Shown piece by piece: positions 23,851 through 35,462 of a DNA stretch of 64,000 nt. The translations under genes and the position numbers were made by a program. This DNA comes from Coriaria nepalensis. Taxonomy: Eukaryota > Streptophyta > Magnoliopsida > Cucurbitales > Coriariaceae. The stretch lies in the NCBI GenBank assembly GCA_027186245.1, contig CP114483.1, forward strand, positions 28,774,642-28,838,641, read 5' to 3'. The notes beneath the pieces are model-generated. The model was not told the DNA's origin. It did no database searches and worked only from the letters and a program-made list of their open reading frames with translations. Every line of letters starts with the position of its first letter. The first letter of the stretch is position 1.

Positions 23851-25160
23851 CAAGTATCTCTATGGAAAGCACTTATTTTGTACCTGGGCTATACTAATAT
23901 GGTGTTCCTACTACCTTCTATGATCTCACTTTTGAGTCTTACATGTTCATCATAAATCATCTCCTAACTCGTTCCCTTAAATTTCTATTTGCCCACAAAA
24001 CTTATTACAACTTTTTCAAAACCTTTGGGTGTCTGTACTTTCTAAAATTACAACCTAATATTACTTATAAATTAGATCCACATTCAATATCTTTTATCTT
24101 TCCCGCTTATCCCCCAATTATCATGGGTTATAGATATTATGATCTATTAACCGAAAAATTCTATATTTCCCGAAAAGTCATTTTTTATGAAGCAAATTTT
24201 CAATTTTTTTTTCTTAAAACGTGTGGCAACTAGTACTAGTATAATCGAGACTCATTCTTCTTAACACTCACCTTCTCTTTACCCACCCTCCTCGACGTCA
24301 TGCCTGGTCCTAACCATGGTATCTTATCTCTTAGTACTATCTCAAATACTAATCAAACTAGTTCCATAATATCAATTATTCTTTTATAGGTCATGGAGTT
24401 TGTACGAACTTCTAAATCTCATGATGAAACTCCAACATATCCTCTTATCTTTGGATATTCCATGGTAAGCACTGGTCTACCAATCATCCTTTAGCCTCTC
24501 ACTGTTCAATGTAGTCTTGTTGAACCCACATGCTTTGATCAAGCAAAACATTATGCCAATTAGAATTTATGCCATGTATGATGAGTACAACACCTTAATT
24601 AGTAATGGTATTTGGGAATTAGTCCCGCAAAATGACCAGATTAGTATTGGCTGTAAATGAGGTTTTTAAGCTTAAACGACAAGTTGATGCATTTTATTGA
24701 TCAGTATAAAAGCTTAACATGTTGTTTAAGGGTTTCAATCAATAGTATGGTGTTGAGTTTTATGAAACTTTTAATTCTCTTATTAAATTGACTAACCTAC
24801 ACACCATTCTCGCCATAGTTATATTTGGTGGGTGGTCAATATGACAACTAAATGTTAAAAATACTTTTCTTCACGTCTAGCTCAAAAAAGTTGTCTTCAT
24901 GAAATAATCTCTTGGTTTTGTGGATCCATCACAAGCTTCTCAAGTTTGTCAACTTCGATGCTTTCTATATGGCCTCAATAGGCATTACGAGCTTGGTTCG
25001 CTCAGCTCAATACTTATCTCCTTAACATTGAGTTAACTCCCTCAAAGGATGAAGTTTCTGTATTTATCAAACAAAATTCTTCCTATGTTATATTAATCCT
25101 CATTTATATCGATAATATCATTAACTAGCAGTCCATTTGCCCAAATTTTGATGTTTTTAC
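23851..25160 (+). mobile_element. Copia element A, left piece (integrase to RT)
   Basis: 5'-truncated copia remnant. Integrase C-terminal similarity is clear at 23943-24233 (MFIINHLLTRS, FKTFGCLYFL, YKLDPHSISFIF, MGYRYYDLLTEKFYISRKVIFYE). The linker and reverse transcriptase follow with stops (SNGIWELVP near 24605; FAQLNTYLLNIELTPSKDEV near 25005; a decayed YVDD, reading YIDN, near 25106). The piece is cut by copia element B at 25161 and continues after 31168. Confidence 0.8.
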
Positions 25161-26123
25161 TATTGTGAAAGTCTTAATTAATAAATATTAAGACTTAAAA
25201 CTAGGAGGTTGAATTACATATATAACTTCCATTTACTTAGACTTGGTCAATATGTGAACGAAATAATTCTTTTATTGTTGCAAAGTTGCTATATCCCTTT
25301 TTGGTTGATTACAACAACTATCTAATATGTTTTTAGTGAAAAGAAATAAATGGAACAGTATTGTTGAGATTCATAATCCCTTAGTGAGCAAAGAATGCGA
25401 GTCTACAACGATGTTGATTTGAGTTACATTGGGGTAGAGATTTTATTAGAGAAAATTTCTCGTTGTTAGTTTTCTTGAGCTTATAAATAAAGAGGATTTG
25501 CTTGAGTTGAGAGATAATAAAAATTTAGAATACTCTCTTCTCCCTCTCTCACGTTCTCTCCATTTCTAAAAGAAAATTTTCATGTTTTGTTTGAGGATTT
25601 TAGAGAAACACTTTAAGTGGTTCGCCTTGGGTCTGCCTTGGGTCTGATAGTTTACATGCAATCTATTGGAAAGTCTTAATCGTTAAATGCTGGGAGTCGA
25701 TGCTCATTAACTAGAAGTCGACGCTTAAGTCAACACTTTAGCGAATTTGACTTAAGCACAAAGAACTTTTCTCACCTCGGTTTTTCCGTTCTTTAATTAC
25801 TTGGTTAATTTTCTAGTTCAAGATTATATTGATGATTTATGGATACTAATCAGTTTGTTTATTACGAGGTATTTCTTGTTATCGTTCAGGTTGGTTCAGA
25901 TTGTGTTTGAGGTGGAACTTGAATATTTAGGCTGCTGCCGGGGAATTTACCAAACGATAAATTGGATCTTTGAAGCAGCTTGACAACATTGGGTAATTGA
26001 TCTCAGGCAAGATCGATTTTTAGTATTATTTTCTATAATCTCTTCTTTTGGTAATGACTATATTAGGTGATTATTGGTTATTGGCTACTATTATTATAGA
26101 TCTTTAATTACTTATTTATAACA
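25161..26123 (+). repeat. Left LTR of copia element B
   Basis: About 960 bp, opening with TTGTGAAAGTCTTAATTAAT and ending TTACTTATTTATAACA. Aligns along its length with 30261-31167 with substitutions and small indels. Confidence 0.85.
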
Positions 26124-26149
26124 ATCTTAAGTCTAATTTCTAAGTAATC

Positions 26150-29100
26150 ATGGATGCTACAAAGAATATAATCAAAACTCCAATATTTGATTTGATTAAA
26201 ATTGAACCATTGATTGAGATTAACTTTAAGAGATTGATGCAAAATATGACTTTTTTGCTTGGAACTATGGAATTGATTGATGTTTTGAATGATCCCAAAC
26301 CTGAACTTCCAAAAGATAGTGATAAAGATAAAGATGTAAAATTGAAAATAATTTTGATTGGGTGAAGAATGATTGTTTATGTCATCACTGATGATTTGTA
26401 TGATTTATTCAATGGTTGTAGTTAAGGAATATGTAATAGGAAAATGTTTAGATTTTCAAATAGATGATGATAAAGTTGTTTCTACTCAAATGAATGAGTA
26501 TGAAAAGATAGTTAAGGATTTGACTACTAAAGGAATTAATCTTCTTGATAAATTTGTTGTAGTGCATAAATTGGAAAACTTCCTTCTTCATGGACTGCCT
26601 ATAAAATATCTCTAAAATAAAATAAAAAAAGGAAAGAAATGACTATAGATGATTAGTTGTTTATATATAGATTCAGGAGGGAGCTGTTATTAGGGAGAAT
26701 GCTGCAAAATCCAAAACTAGCGAAACTACCGGTAAGGCTAATCTAGTAGAATTAAGTTTCAAGAAGAAGTTTGGAAATAAAAAGTTTAAGGGGCCATATG
26801 TCAAGAAACGGATTCAGAAGATGAAGGGAATCAGAAGATGAAGGGAATCTGTTTCGTTAGTGGGAAGCTTGGTCATTATGTTATGCAATGTCGGCACAAA
26901 AAGAGAAATCAAGAGAAACCCAAGAACTAGGCTAACCTTCTTGAATCTAACATTGTTGTTGCTGTTATTTCAAAGGTGAACCTGATTAGTGATCCATTGG
27001 AATGGGTTACATACTCTAGTGCCACCAAGCATATCTGTAGAGATCGTAACTTGTTTATGACATACAACCCTGTTGAGGAGGAGTTAGATTACCTTGAAAA
27101 CTCTAGTGGAACCAGAATTTTTGGGAAGGGAAAGGTGATGTTGAAACTAAGTAATGGAAAATGGCTAGCCTTGATTAGCGTTCTCCATGTCCCTAAAATT
27201 AGAAAAAACCTTATTTCTTCTAACCTGTTAAATAAAGCAGAAATCAAGATGGTAATTGAATGTAATAAGATTGTGCTTACGAAACATAGAGTGTCCTTAG
27301 GAAAATGATATTATAAGAATGGCTTGTTTATTTTAAATGTTGTTGCTCACGAAATTAATGAAATTTTTTCTTCTACTTATATTGATTTTTTTGCTTTATG
27401 GCATGCTCCATTAAGTCATACTAATCTTGATTATATTAAAAGAATGAGACACTTAGGTCGAATAAAGAAGATTAGAAACTTAAAATTTGATAAGTCTAAA
27501 AACTTGTTCAGAACCAAAATTCATTAACAAGTCTCATAAACATATGTAGCTAGAGAATCTGAGCTTCTATCCCTTATATATGTGGTATAGGTGATTTGAG
27601 AAATCAATGTCAAGAGGTGGTAAGAAATATTACATGATCTTCATAGATGATTATAGTCGATATACCCTACTAGGGTATATCTATTAAAATCAAATGATGA
27701 AGCCAGAAAGGTTTTCATCAGTTATAAAACTAAAGTAGAAAATGAATTAGATAAGAAGATTAAAAGGCTTAAAACTAATAAAGATGGCGAATATGTTTCA
27801 ACCCCTTTTCAAGAGTTTTATGAAGTAAATGGAATTATCCATGAAGTGGGTGCTCCATAGTCACTAAAGTCCAATGGAATAGCTGAAAGGAAGGATAGAG
27901 AACATTGAAATAAATGATGAACTCGATGCTGATTGGATTTGGTCCACCGGTTGGCCTGTGGGGTGAAGCAATTCTCTTTGCCTTATATATTACTAACAAG
28001 GTACCCCCACAAGAAATCTAGAAAGACTCCTTATGAATTATGGAATGGACACTCTCCTAACCTTAACTATCTGAGGGTATGTGGATATCTAACTAAGGTA
28101 AGTTTTCTAGATATTAAGGGAAAGCAGATCAGTCACAAGAGCATAAACTGTATATTTATAGGGTATGCTGAAAATAGTGAAGCTTACATATTTTTAGTCT
28201 TAAATTCTGAAATGATATGATATCATCAAACACTATAAAACAGTCCATAGATGCAGATTTCTTTGAAGAAATTTATCCTTTGAAGAAAAAATATGTGAGT
28301 AGTCTAGATGAGGCTTTTATAAGCTAAATTAGAGAAATTTATCTTGAACCCTATAATGAGGATGAATCATATCTTGAAATTAGAAGAAGCAAAAGACAAA
28401 GGAAAGGAAAAGTCTTTAGCGATAATGATCCAGCAACATATGATTAAGCAATAAGATCATCAGACGTCATGTTTTAGAGAGAGGCCATTAATGATGAGTT
28501 AGATTCCATTATGGCAAATCATACATGAGAATGCGTATAATCGCCTCGTGGATCCAAAGTCATACGTTGCAAGTGGATATTAAAAAAGTATTTGAAAATT
28601 GATGGTTTTGTGGAAAAATACAAAGCAACACTAGTTAGTTGCTAAAGGATTTTAACCAAAAGAAAGATAAAAATATTTCAACACCTATGCTCCCATTGTT
28701 AAAATAACCACAATTAGAGTATTGATAGCTCTAGATGCTATTAATAATTTGGTTATTCATCAAATGGATATTGAAACGACCTTTTTGAATGAAGATTTGG
28801 AAGAGGAAATACACAGCCTGAAGAGTTTCTTGTTTCTAGAAAAGAGGAAAAATTTGGTAGAGTTGCAAAATCATTGTATGGTCTAAAAGAAGCTCCCAAA
28901 CAAGCATGAAAATTTTGATAATGTCATAGTTGAAAATGACTTTTATGTTAGTGACTCAGATAAATGTGTATACATTAAATTTTCTGAAAAATATGGTATC
29001 ATTGTTTACTTATATATTGATGATATGCTCGTTATGAGAACTTATTTAGACATAGTCAAGTATACTAAACAATTTCTAGCTTCTAAGTCTGAAATGAAAG

Positions 29101-29800
29101 ACTTAGGAAAGACAAAAGTGATTCTTTGGATTAATATCCTACCAGAGTTTGAGGGAATCACTTTGACCCAATGTCACTATTATGATTCTAGTTCTTTATC
29201 CACTTCGTTGATGCTCATACACTTAAGGAAGAATGATGATGATAATGTTTCTTAAACTAAATATGCTAGAGTAAATGGGTCTTTGATGTATTTGATGAAC
29301 TATATCAAACGAGATATATCCTATGCAGTAGGAAGATTGAGTATATATACTCAAAATCTTGACTGCGAGCATTGGGATGCTTTAGTTAGAGTGTTGAGGT
29401 ACCTCAAGGGTACTATGAGTTATGGCTTGTACTATACATGCAACCTTATTATGCTTAAGGGCTATATTGATGCATGGAAATCATGTAATATGAAATCTGC
29501 CACAGAATACGAGTTCGTAGCTTTAAAGCTAGTTGGTGGAGGGATAAAATGTTTGAGAAACCTTATGTATGATATCTTTTTATGATGAAACCCGTACCTC
29601 CCGTATCCATGAAATGTGATAGCCAAACGACTATCAGAAGAGCATAAAAATAATATTTATAATGGGAAAAGAAGATATATCAGACAGAGGCATAATATTA
29701 TAAGGCAATTGTTAAGGATGAAGTGATAACTCTAAACTATATGAGGTCATAAAGGAATTTAGCGGATGCTTTAACGAAGTCTCAAAGCAAGAAGCTCATG
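26150..29800 (+). pseudogene. Copia gag-pol remnant (element B)
   Basis: Start at 26150 (MDATKNIIKTPIFDLIKIEP). Gag runs to about 26900 and includes DDKVVSTQMNEYEKIVKDLTT and a degraded knuckle (C-H-C residues near 26850-26890). Protease 26976-27308 has YSSATKHIC where an active enzyme has D(S/T)G, so the catalytic Asp is replaced by Tyr. GAG-pre-integrase at 27324-27527 (LWHAPLSHTNLDYIKRM), integrase 27600-28220 (FIDDYSRYT, NGIAERKDRE, RKTPYELWNGHSPNLNYLRVCGY), reverse transcriptase about 28490-29200, RNase H about 29280-29800. Numerous stops and frame changes. Confidence 0.9.
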
Positions 29801-30260
29801 TCTGAAACATCGAGTGAGATGGGCCTAAATCCCATAAAAATGAACGAAAAATAATGAAAGCCCAACCTATATGAATAATGATCCCAGGAACTAGGTTTAA
29901 TGAGAAAAACAAGTAATCCAAGGTGTTTGTCAAAGTAATGATGAATTTGAGGGTTGAGTTGTAGACTCTTAGTGATCTCTATAGCTTTAAATAAGGTGGT
30001 GTGTTTAGTTGTGGTTTACACACTTGATAAAGATCACCTATATAGGGGCTGAGGTGAAGCTACCTCTGTTGAGAATTAAGTTAATTTTCTATAGCTTTCA
30101 CTAGTTTTGCTAGTGCAAAGATGTATGTGTGCTACCACGTTAGAACTTACTTAAAGGAATTTTAGTTTGTTGGCCATAAATGTAGCCGACTTACAACAAG
30201 AGATTAGATTTAGGATTATATTCCACCTAACCTCTGTAGGTATCAGTTTAAGAGGGGGGT

Positions 30261-31167
30261 TGTTGTGAAAGTCTTAATTAATAAATATTAAAACTTAAAA
30301 CTAAGAGGTTGAATTACATATATAACCTCCATTAACTTAGACTTGTCAATATGTGAATGAAATAGTTCTTTTATTATTGCAAAGCTGCTATATTGATTTA
30401 GCTGATTACAACGATTAGTCTAACATGTTTTTAGCAGAAAGAAAGAAATAGAACGGTATTATTGAGATTCGCAATCCCTCAATCTACAACAATGTTAATT
30501 TAAGTAATGTTGGGGTAAAGATTTTATTGGAGAAAATCAATCAGTTCTCTTGAGCCTATAAGCTTTACTTGAGTTAAGAGATAAAAAAAAATAAATTAGA
30601 ATACTCTCCTCTCCCTCTATCACGTTCTCTCAATTTATGAAAGAAAAATTTCCTATTTTGTTTAAGGATTTCGGAGTAATACTTTAGTGGTTCACTTTGG
30701 ATCTGATAGATTACATGCAATTTGTTGGAATGTTGGGAGTCAACACTAGTTAATCCATAGTACTTAGAAAATAATTTCGATAAGAGAGTGAATTATATTT
30801 AAACATAGAGAACTTTTCTCGCCACGATTTTCTATTCTTCAATTACTTGGTTTATTTTCTAGTTCAATATTATATTGATGATTTTTGGGTACTAATCAGT
30901 CTGTTTACTACAACGTATTTCTTGTTATTGTTCGGGTTAGTCCATATTGTGTTGGAGGTGAATCTTGAATATTTGAGATGATGTCTGAGAATTTACCAAG
31001 CAAAAAATTGGATCTTTGAAGCGGCATTACAGTATTGGGTAATTAATCTCGGACAAGATAGATTTTTTGTATCGTTTTCTACAATCTCATATTTTCGTTA
31101 GTGACTATATTGGGTGATTATTATTTATTGGCTACTGTTATTATATATATTTGATTACTTATTTATA
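30261..31167 (+). repeat. Right LTR of copia element B
   Basis: About 905 bp, starting TGTTGTGAAAGTC after the polypurine tract; its end merges with host sequence at TTACTTATTTATA, without the ACA seen at the left LTR end. Confidence 0.85.
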
Positions 31168-31940
31168 TTGATGATATCATTAACTAATAGTCCATTTTCC
31201 CATGTTCTTACTATATTTTAGAAGGAATTTTTCATGAATCACTTTGGCCTCCCTTCATTACTTTTTAAGCATCGAAGCAAATCACAATCCTTCTGAATCA
31301 CTCTATGCTTAGATAAAATACATTATAGATTTCTTTATCGAACCCATATGGATGGCATCAAAAGCTTATATCTATCCCTTTTGCATCTGGATGTTAGCTA
31401 TCACTTTATATCGGAGTATAGTGGGTGTCGTACAATACCTCACCCTCACTCGGCCACTAACTGCATCTATTGTTAATCAGATGTGCCAATTTATGCATCA
31501 CTCTACCATTGACCACATGTCTATTATAAAATGAAGCATTTGTTATCTCAAACACTATAAATGAAGGTTTTCTTACCCGTTTGTTGAAACTTTAAAAAAC
31601 ATTGCATAATTGCCCATTCTAACTTGAAATATGAATATAAAGGTCTTGTGAATGCAATAACTGAATTAATTGGGATTTAACAACTTCTTAATGAATTCAG
31701 TGTTCCTTATTTTATACTCTTATACTTTAGTGTGATGATTTGAGCACCACTTATTTTATCCTCAATCGATCTTTGATGCTCACACTGAACATACTGCCAA
31801 TTAATCTTTTATGCTCGCACCAAACATATGAAATTTGATTTATATTTTTGAGAATGTGTTGGTCATTATCAATTGTGAGTTTATTTTAATTCATAATTGC
31901 AAATATCATAATTATAGCATTTTCATCTCTTACATGCCCT
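31168..31940 (+). mobile_element. Copia element A, right piece (RNase H)
   Basis: Continuation of the split copia element: YRSIVGVVQYLTLTRPLTAS and VNQMCQFMHHSTIDH at 31408-31520 are the conserved start of copia RNase H. Weak similarity persists to about 31900. It begins with about 60 bases that repeat the host sequence just left of element B. Confidence 0.75.
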
Positions 31941-32389
31941 AACAATTCTATATAATATAGGCAGGTTTAGGTAAATACCCTCATTCTCAATTTTTAATTT
32001 TTAATTTTTTATCATTCTTTTCATATTTTTTAATAAATGCATTTATCGTTGTTCATTCAAAAAATTGAAATTACTATTTAGTCCTCTCTCTTTTCTTCTT
32101 TTTCTTTATTTATTTCTTCCTTCTTTCTTCTTTCTCTCTAGTCGATGCTGGACTACAGACGAACATCTAACAAGTTTGCATTTGCTACTAAAGTTACTTA
32201 AAAGAAACCTCACAGCCACTTGAAACCTACTAAGTTGCTTGAAACCTCAAAGACATTTGTTTTTATGCTCCCGAGTTGCTTAAGGTAAAGATTTTGTATG
32301 AAGTTTATTATTTTTTTTAAGGACCGACGTCTTTTTTTTTTTTTTCTAATAATAATCTTTAAAAAAATGTGTTTCTTTTTTAGGAAGGA
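31941..32389. other. AT-rich spacer
   Basis: Pyrimidine-rich between 32085 and 32140 and two T runs near 32332 and 32340. No gene recognised. Confidence 0.4.
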
Positions 32390-33220
32390 ATGAATTCACC
32401 TATATTCATACCGGTATGTTTTGATGGTGAATAGATAAATGATAGTGACACTTTGAAATCATCAAAATCTTGGGTACCAAAAAGGTCTGAAGGATGGAAT
32501 GCTATTTTAGTTGAAAAAAGTGCAATCTTTCACTGACTGGTTAGAAATCATCTACAATACCATTCATGTCGATCAAAATTTGGTATGAAAATAGCATATA
32601 AGTCGTTATTTTCATCGATCACTCATGCAATATTTATAGAAGATGAGATAAATATGAAATCATTTTTATATAATGCATGTTCGAGTAATCCATCTCTATT
32701 ATATGTTACATTAATTCTGAAAGTGAGAAGTGATGTGTATGTTCGAGAGTGACGTCACGTACCTAATCTTGGTAATAATGAAAATGAGAAGTTTATGAGT
32801 TATGTTGATAGTAATGATAAATATTAAAATCAAAGTCTGAATCTGGATATGGACTGATATGTTGATTCTTAGATTGAGGTTGAGGATGACGAAGAGAATG
32901 AGGATGAGATAGAGGATGAAGACAACAAGTTTAAAAGAACAAAGGAAGAATATGATAATTGTCACAACAATGAAATGAATCCTAATTTCCATTTGTACGT
33001 GAGTGATTTCTTTGATGAACTAGCCCTTATACCCAATATTTTATCTATTCTAGATAATACGATTGCTCATGATTTTCTACTATCTGATATTCAACCACCG
33101 GAAAATGAAGACGAGGGCAGTAATATACTCCATATTACTTCTTCACAAGGAAGCAAAGATGAGTTTTATTATACTCAGTTCCTTAATTTGAAGAAGGATG
33201 ATATAATTAAATGTGATTGA
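32390..33220 (+). pseudogene. Mutator-like (MULE) transposase, N-terminal fragment
   Basis: From ATG at 32390 the frame reads MNSPIFIPVCFDGE and then KSWVPKRSEGWNAILV, the style of the N-terminal region of plant MuDR-type transposases. An acidic stretch (DDEENEDEIEDED) follows near 32880-32930, and the frame from 32975 to 33220 ends with DEFYYTQFLNLKKDD, the segment that in related elements precedes the DNA-binding region. It stops there; the catalytic domain is absent. At least three in-frame stops before 32900. A different MULE fragment at 53.9 kb begins at about this same point of the protein. Confidence 0.6.
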
Positions 33221-35462
33221 CATAAAATTAATATGTTATAAGAGTTGTAAAATATTAAATTTCAAGTCAATTAATGATTGGGCTCAATTCATAAATATTC
33301 ATAGTTTTCAACTTCAAAAATTAAATGTAACAATGAATGTTGTGAAGTTTTAATTTTTATGATTGTTGAAGTGCTTTAAATGATTGAAATTGGACTCTAA
33401 TTAATGCATTGAAAGAAACTTAAGAAACTTAAATTTGATGAAAGAATTCTTCAATTAAAGATTCTTATAATATTTCATTCTCTTGAATTGGAAAGAGTTC
33501 CAATGTTGAGAGAATGATTTTCCAACAACTATGAATCAATATTGTATTTTGAAAGAGTTCAAAATTCAAGAGATTAATGACTTTATGGACATCCTTAAAG
33601 TGTTAATAACAAGTCTAAATTGAAAGTTATTCAATTTTAAGAAAATTGGTAACTTTATAAATGACCTTAAAGTGTTAAAATAATATTAAAAATAAAGGTT
33701 ACACTACCTTAAGAAAACTAGTAACTATATATATAACCTTAAAGTATTAAGGTGACATATAATATGATAGTTACGCTAGTTTAGCTAATTAATCCATAGG
33801 CATGAATTTATTTGATTAAGAGTTAATCATACATAAATTATTTGATTAAGAGTTAATCATGAATACATTATTTAATTAAGAGTCAATCATACATAAATTA
33901 TTTGATTAAGAGTTAATCATATAATTTACCGACATCCATGATCCACAACCAATAACAAGCTCAATCTTAAATTTAAAATCCAAATCATATAATAATTCTT
34001 CAAATTCAAAACAAACCGTCTGATTTTCATATTCTCTGGACCAATTATGCTCCATGACCAAGTGAGATAGAATGAAATGAGAATGAAGCCGCTGAGTGAG
34101 AAGAGAATGAGAGCGCGAGAGAAGAAGAGAGCAGAGGAAGAAGATTTCATAGAAGATGAGAGAATGAGAGCAAGAAGATTTTGGTTAGAGTGAAAGATGT
34201 CAGTTTGTAAGTTTGGGGATTTAGGTTTTGAAGAGAATGGAATAGAGAGATATCGGTAATTTAGTTAATCGGTAAGTTTATATTTTTTATATATTTTTTT
34301 ATTTTTTTATTTCAAAAGAGTAAAAAGCAAAAAAATAAGAATGAATAATATTTAACAAAAAAAGTACTGTGAGAAAGATAATTTTTAAAACAATTTATAT
34401 AATATAATTGATCTTTTTAACCACAACCACACTGAAAGTGTTTATAGAGAATTTTTATAATTACTCGTAAATAATTTCTCGGATAGAGTTTTGTACGGAG
34501 TATTCGATTTTTGACACCAATATGCTTTCAAGTCTGAGCCTTGCAAAGTTCAGATGTGCAGAGAGATTTATGTGAAGATTTAAAGAGGGAGAGAGTGTAA
34601 AGTTGTTCGAGCTTTAAATTGGGTTGAGATTAAGGAGTTCCCTGCTCGTTGTTGAATAGGTACCAGAGAAGCCATTGATTTAATAGAAGATTATAAAAAT
34701 ATAAGAACTAAATATAAAATTATAATTTTTAAAAAAAAATAACATTCGTAAAATAAGGATTTTCTTTTCTAACACAATCTTTAATTTTTACTACAAGAGT
34801 GGACTCGGTCTTTTATAAACCGAACTCATTCATAAAATTCTGTTTTATATATAATAAAATATCGATAAATTAATATTTTAAAATTAAAAAATTTATTAAT
34901 CTAATAAAATATTAAATTACTTAAAAAAAATTAATTTATGATTCTCTTGTGACTGAAATAATTATTATTTAAGCGAGATTTTAATGTATTAGGATTGAGA
35001 AAAATTAAAGGAAAATTTGAATTAAAAAATAATAAAGATGAAGAAAATGGTATAAAATAAGGTGAAAAGGGTAAAATATTAGACCAATTTTTGGATAGTT
35101 GTGGATTCTTAAAAGTTTTAGGTACTACAGAGTACATAGTAGATCTTTTTTTTTTTTTTGTCGAAAAAGAACATAATTAACGGAAACAAAGCCCAAAACG
35201 CTTGGCCAAAACGAAATGCAGGCAATCTCTAACCATCCTCATCAAGAAGAAAACTAGAACTATGAACACAAACATCTTTAAAGACTTTAGACAACATGAT
35301 CTAATTAACTCTACATTAACTCTATATGAGGACCTGAGATTCAGAACCATGCGGCGATGTCACCATCGTTTGCAGGATCTTAATTCCTTTTAGCACAACA
35401 GAATCGACAACAAATCTTCCAAATATGCCAACATGTGGAAGCTATGTCATGAGTTTTCTTTG
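33221..35462. other. AT-rich intergenic region
   Basis: Apart from the 30-bp array at 33801-33920 nothing coding is supported. A GA-rich strand bias is seen at 34070-34260. At 35145-35159 a T run is followed by GTCGAAAAAGAACATAATTAACGG, which resembles the reversed, poly(A)-tailed 3' end of a retroposon, but no coding part of one was found. Confidence 0.45.
33801..33920. repeat. 30-bp tandem repeat, four copies, each with a palindrome
   Basis: Four units of 30 bp built around ATTTGATTAAGAGTTAATCA. Each carries the inverted repeat TGATTAA-GAG-TTAATCA; the third copy has two changes in it. It lies in AT-rich DNA without a gene. Confidence 0.85.

Larger units (their letters stand above)
25161..31167 (+). 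mobile_element. Copia element B nested in copia A, both LTRs present
   Basis: Long LTRs at about 25161-26123 and 30261-31167. The interior keeps the order gag, protease, integrase, reverse transcriptase, RNase H of Ty1/copia, and a polypurine tract AAGAGGGGGG (30250-30259) stands just before the right LTR. The coding region is broken by many stops. The left LTR starts TATTGTGAAAG where the right starts TGTTGTGAAAG. The element splits an older copia copy, giving a relative age order. Confidence 0.9.

Noticed and set aside
33926..34150. Minus-strand frame with a hydrophobic stretch (74 codons)
   Set aside because: Arises opposite a GA-rich strand; no similarity or gene context.
35145..35260. 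Reversed poly(A)-tailed LINE end
   Set aside because: Only a T run and ~60 bases resemble one; no endonuclease or reverse transcriptase sequence is attached.
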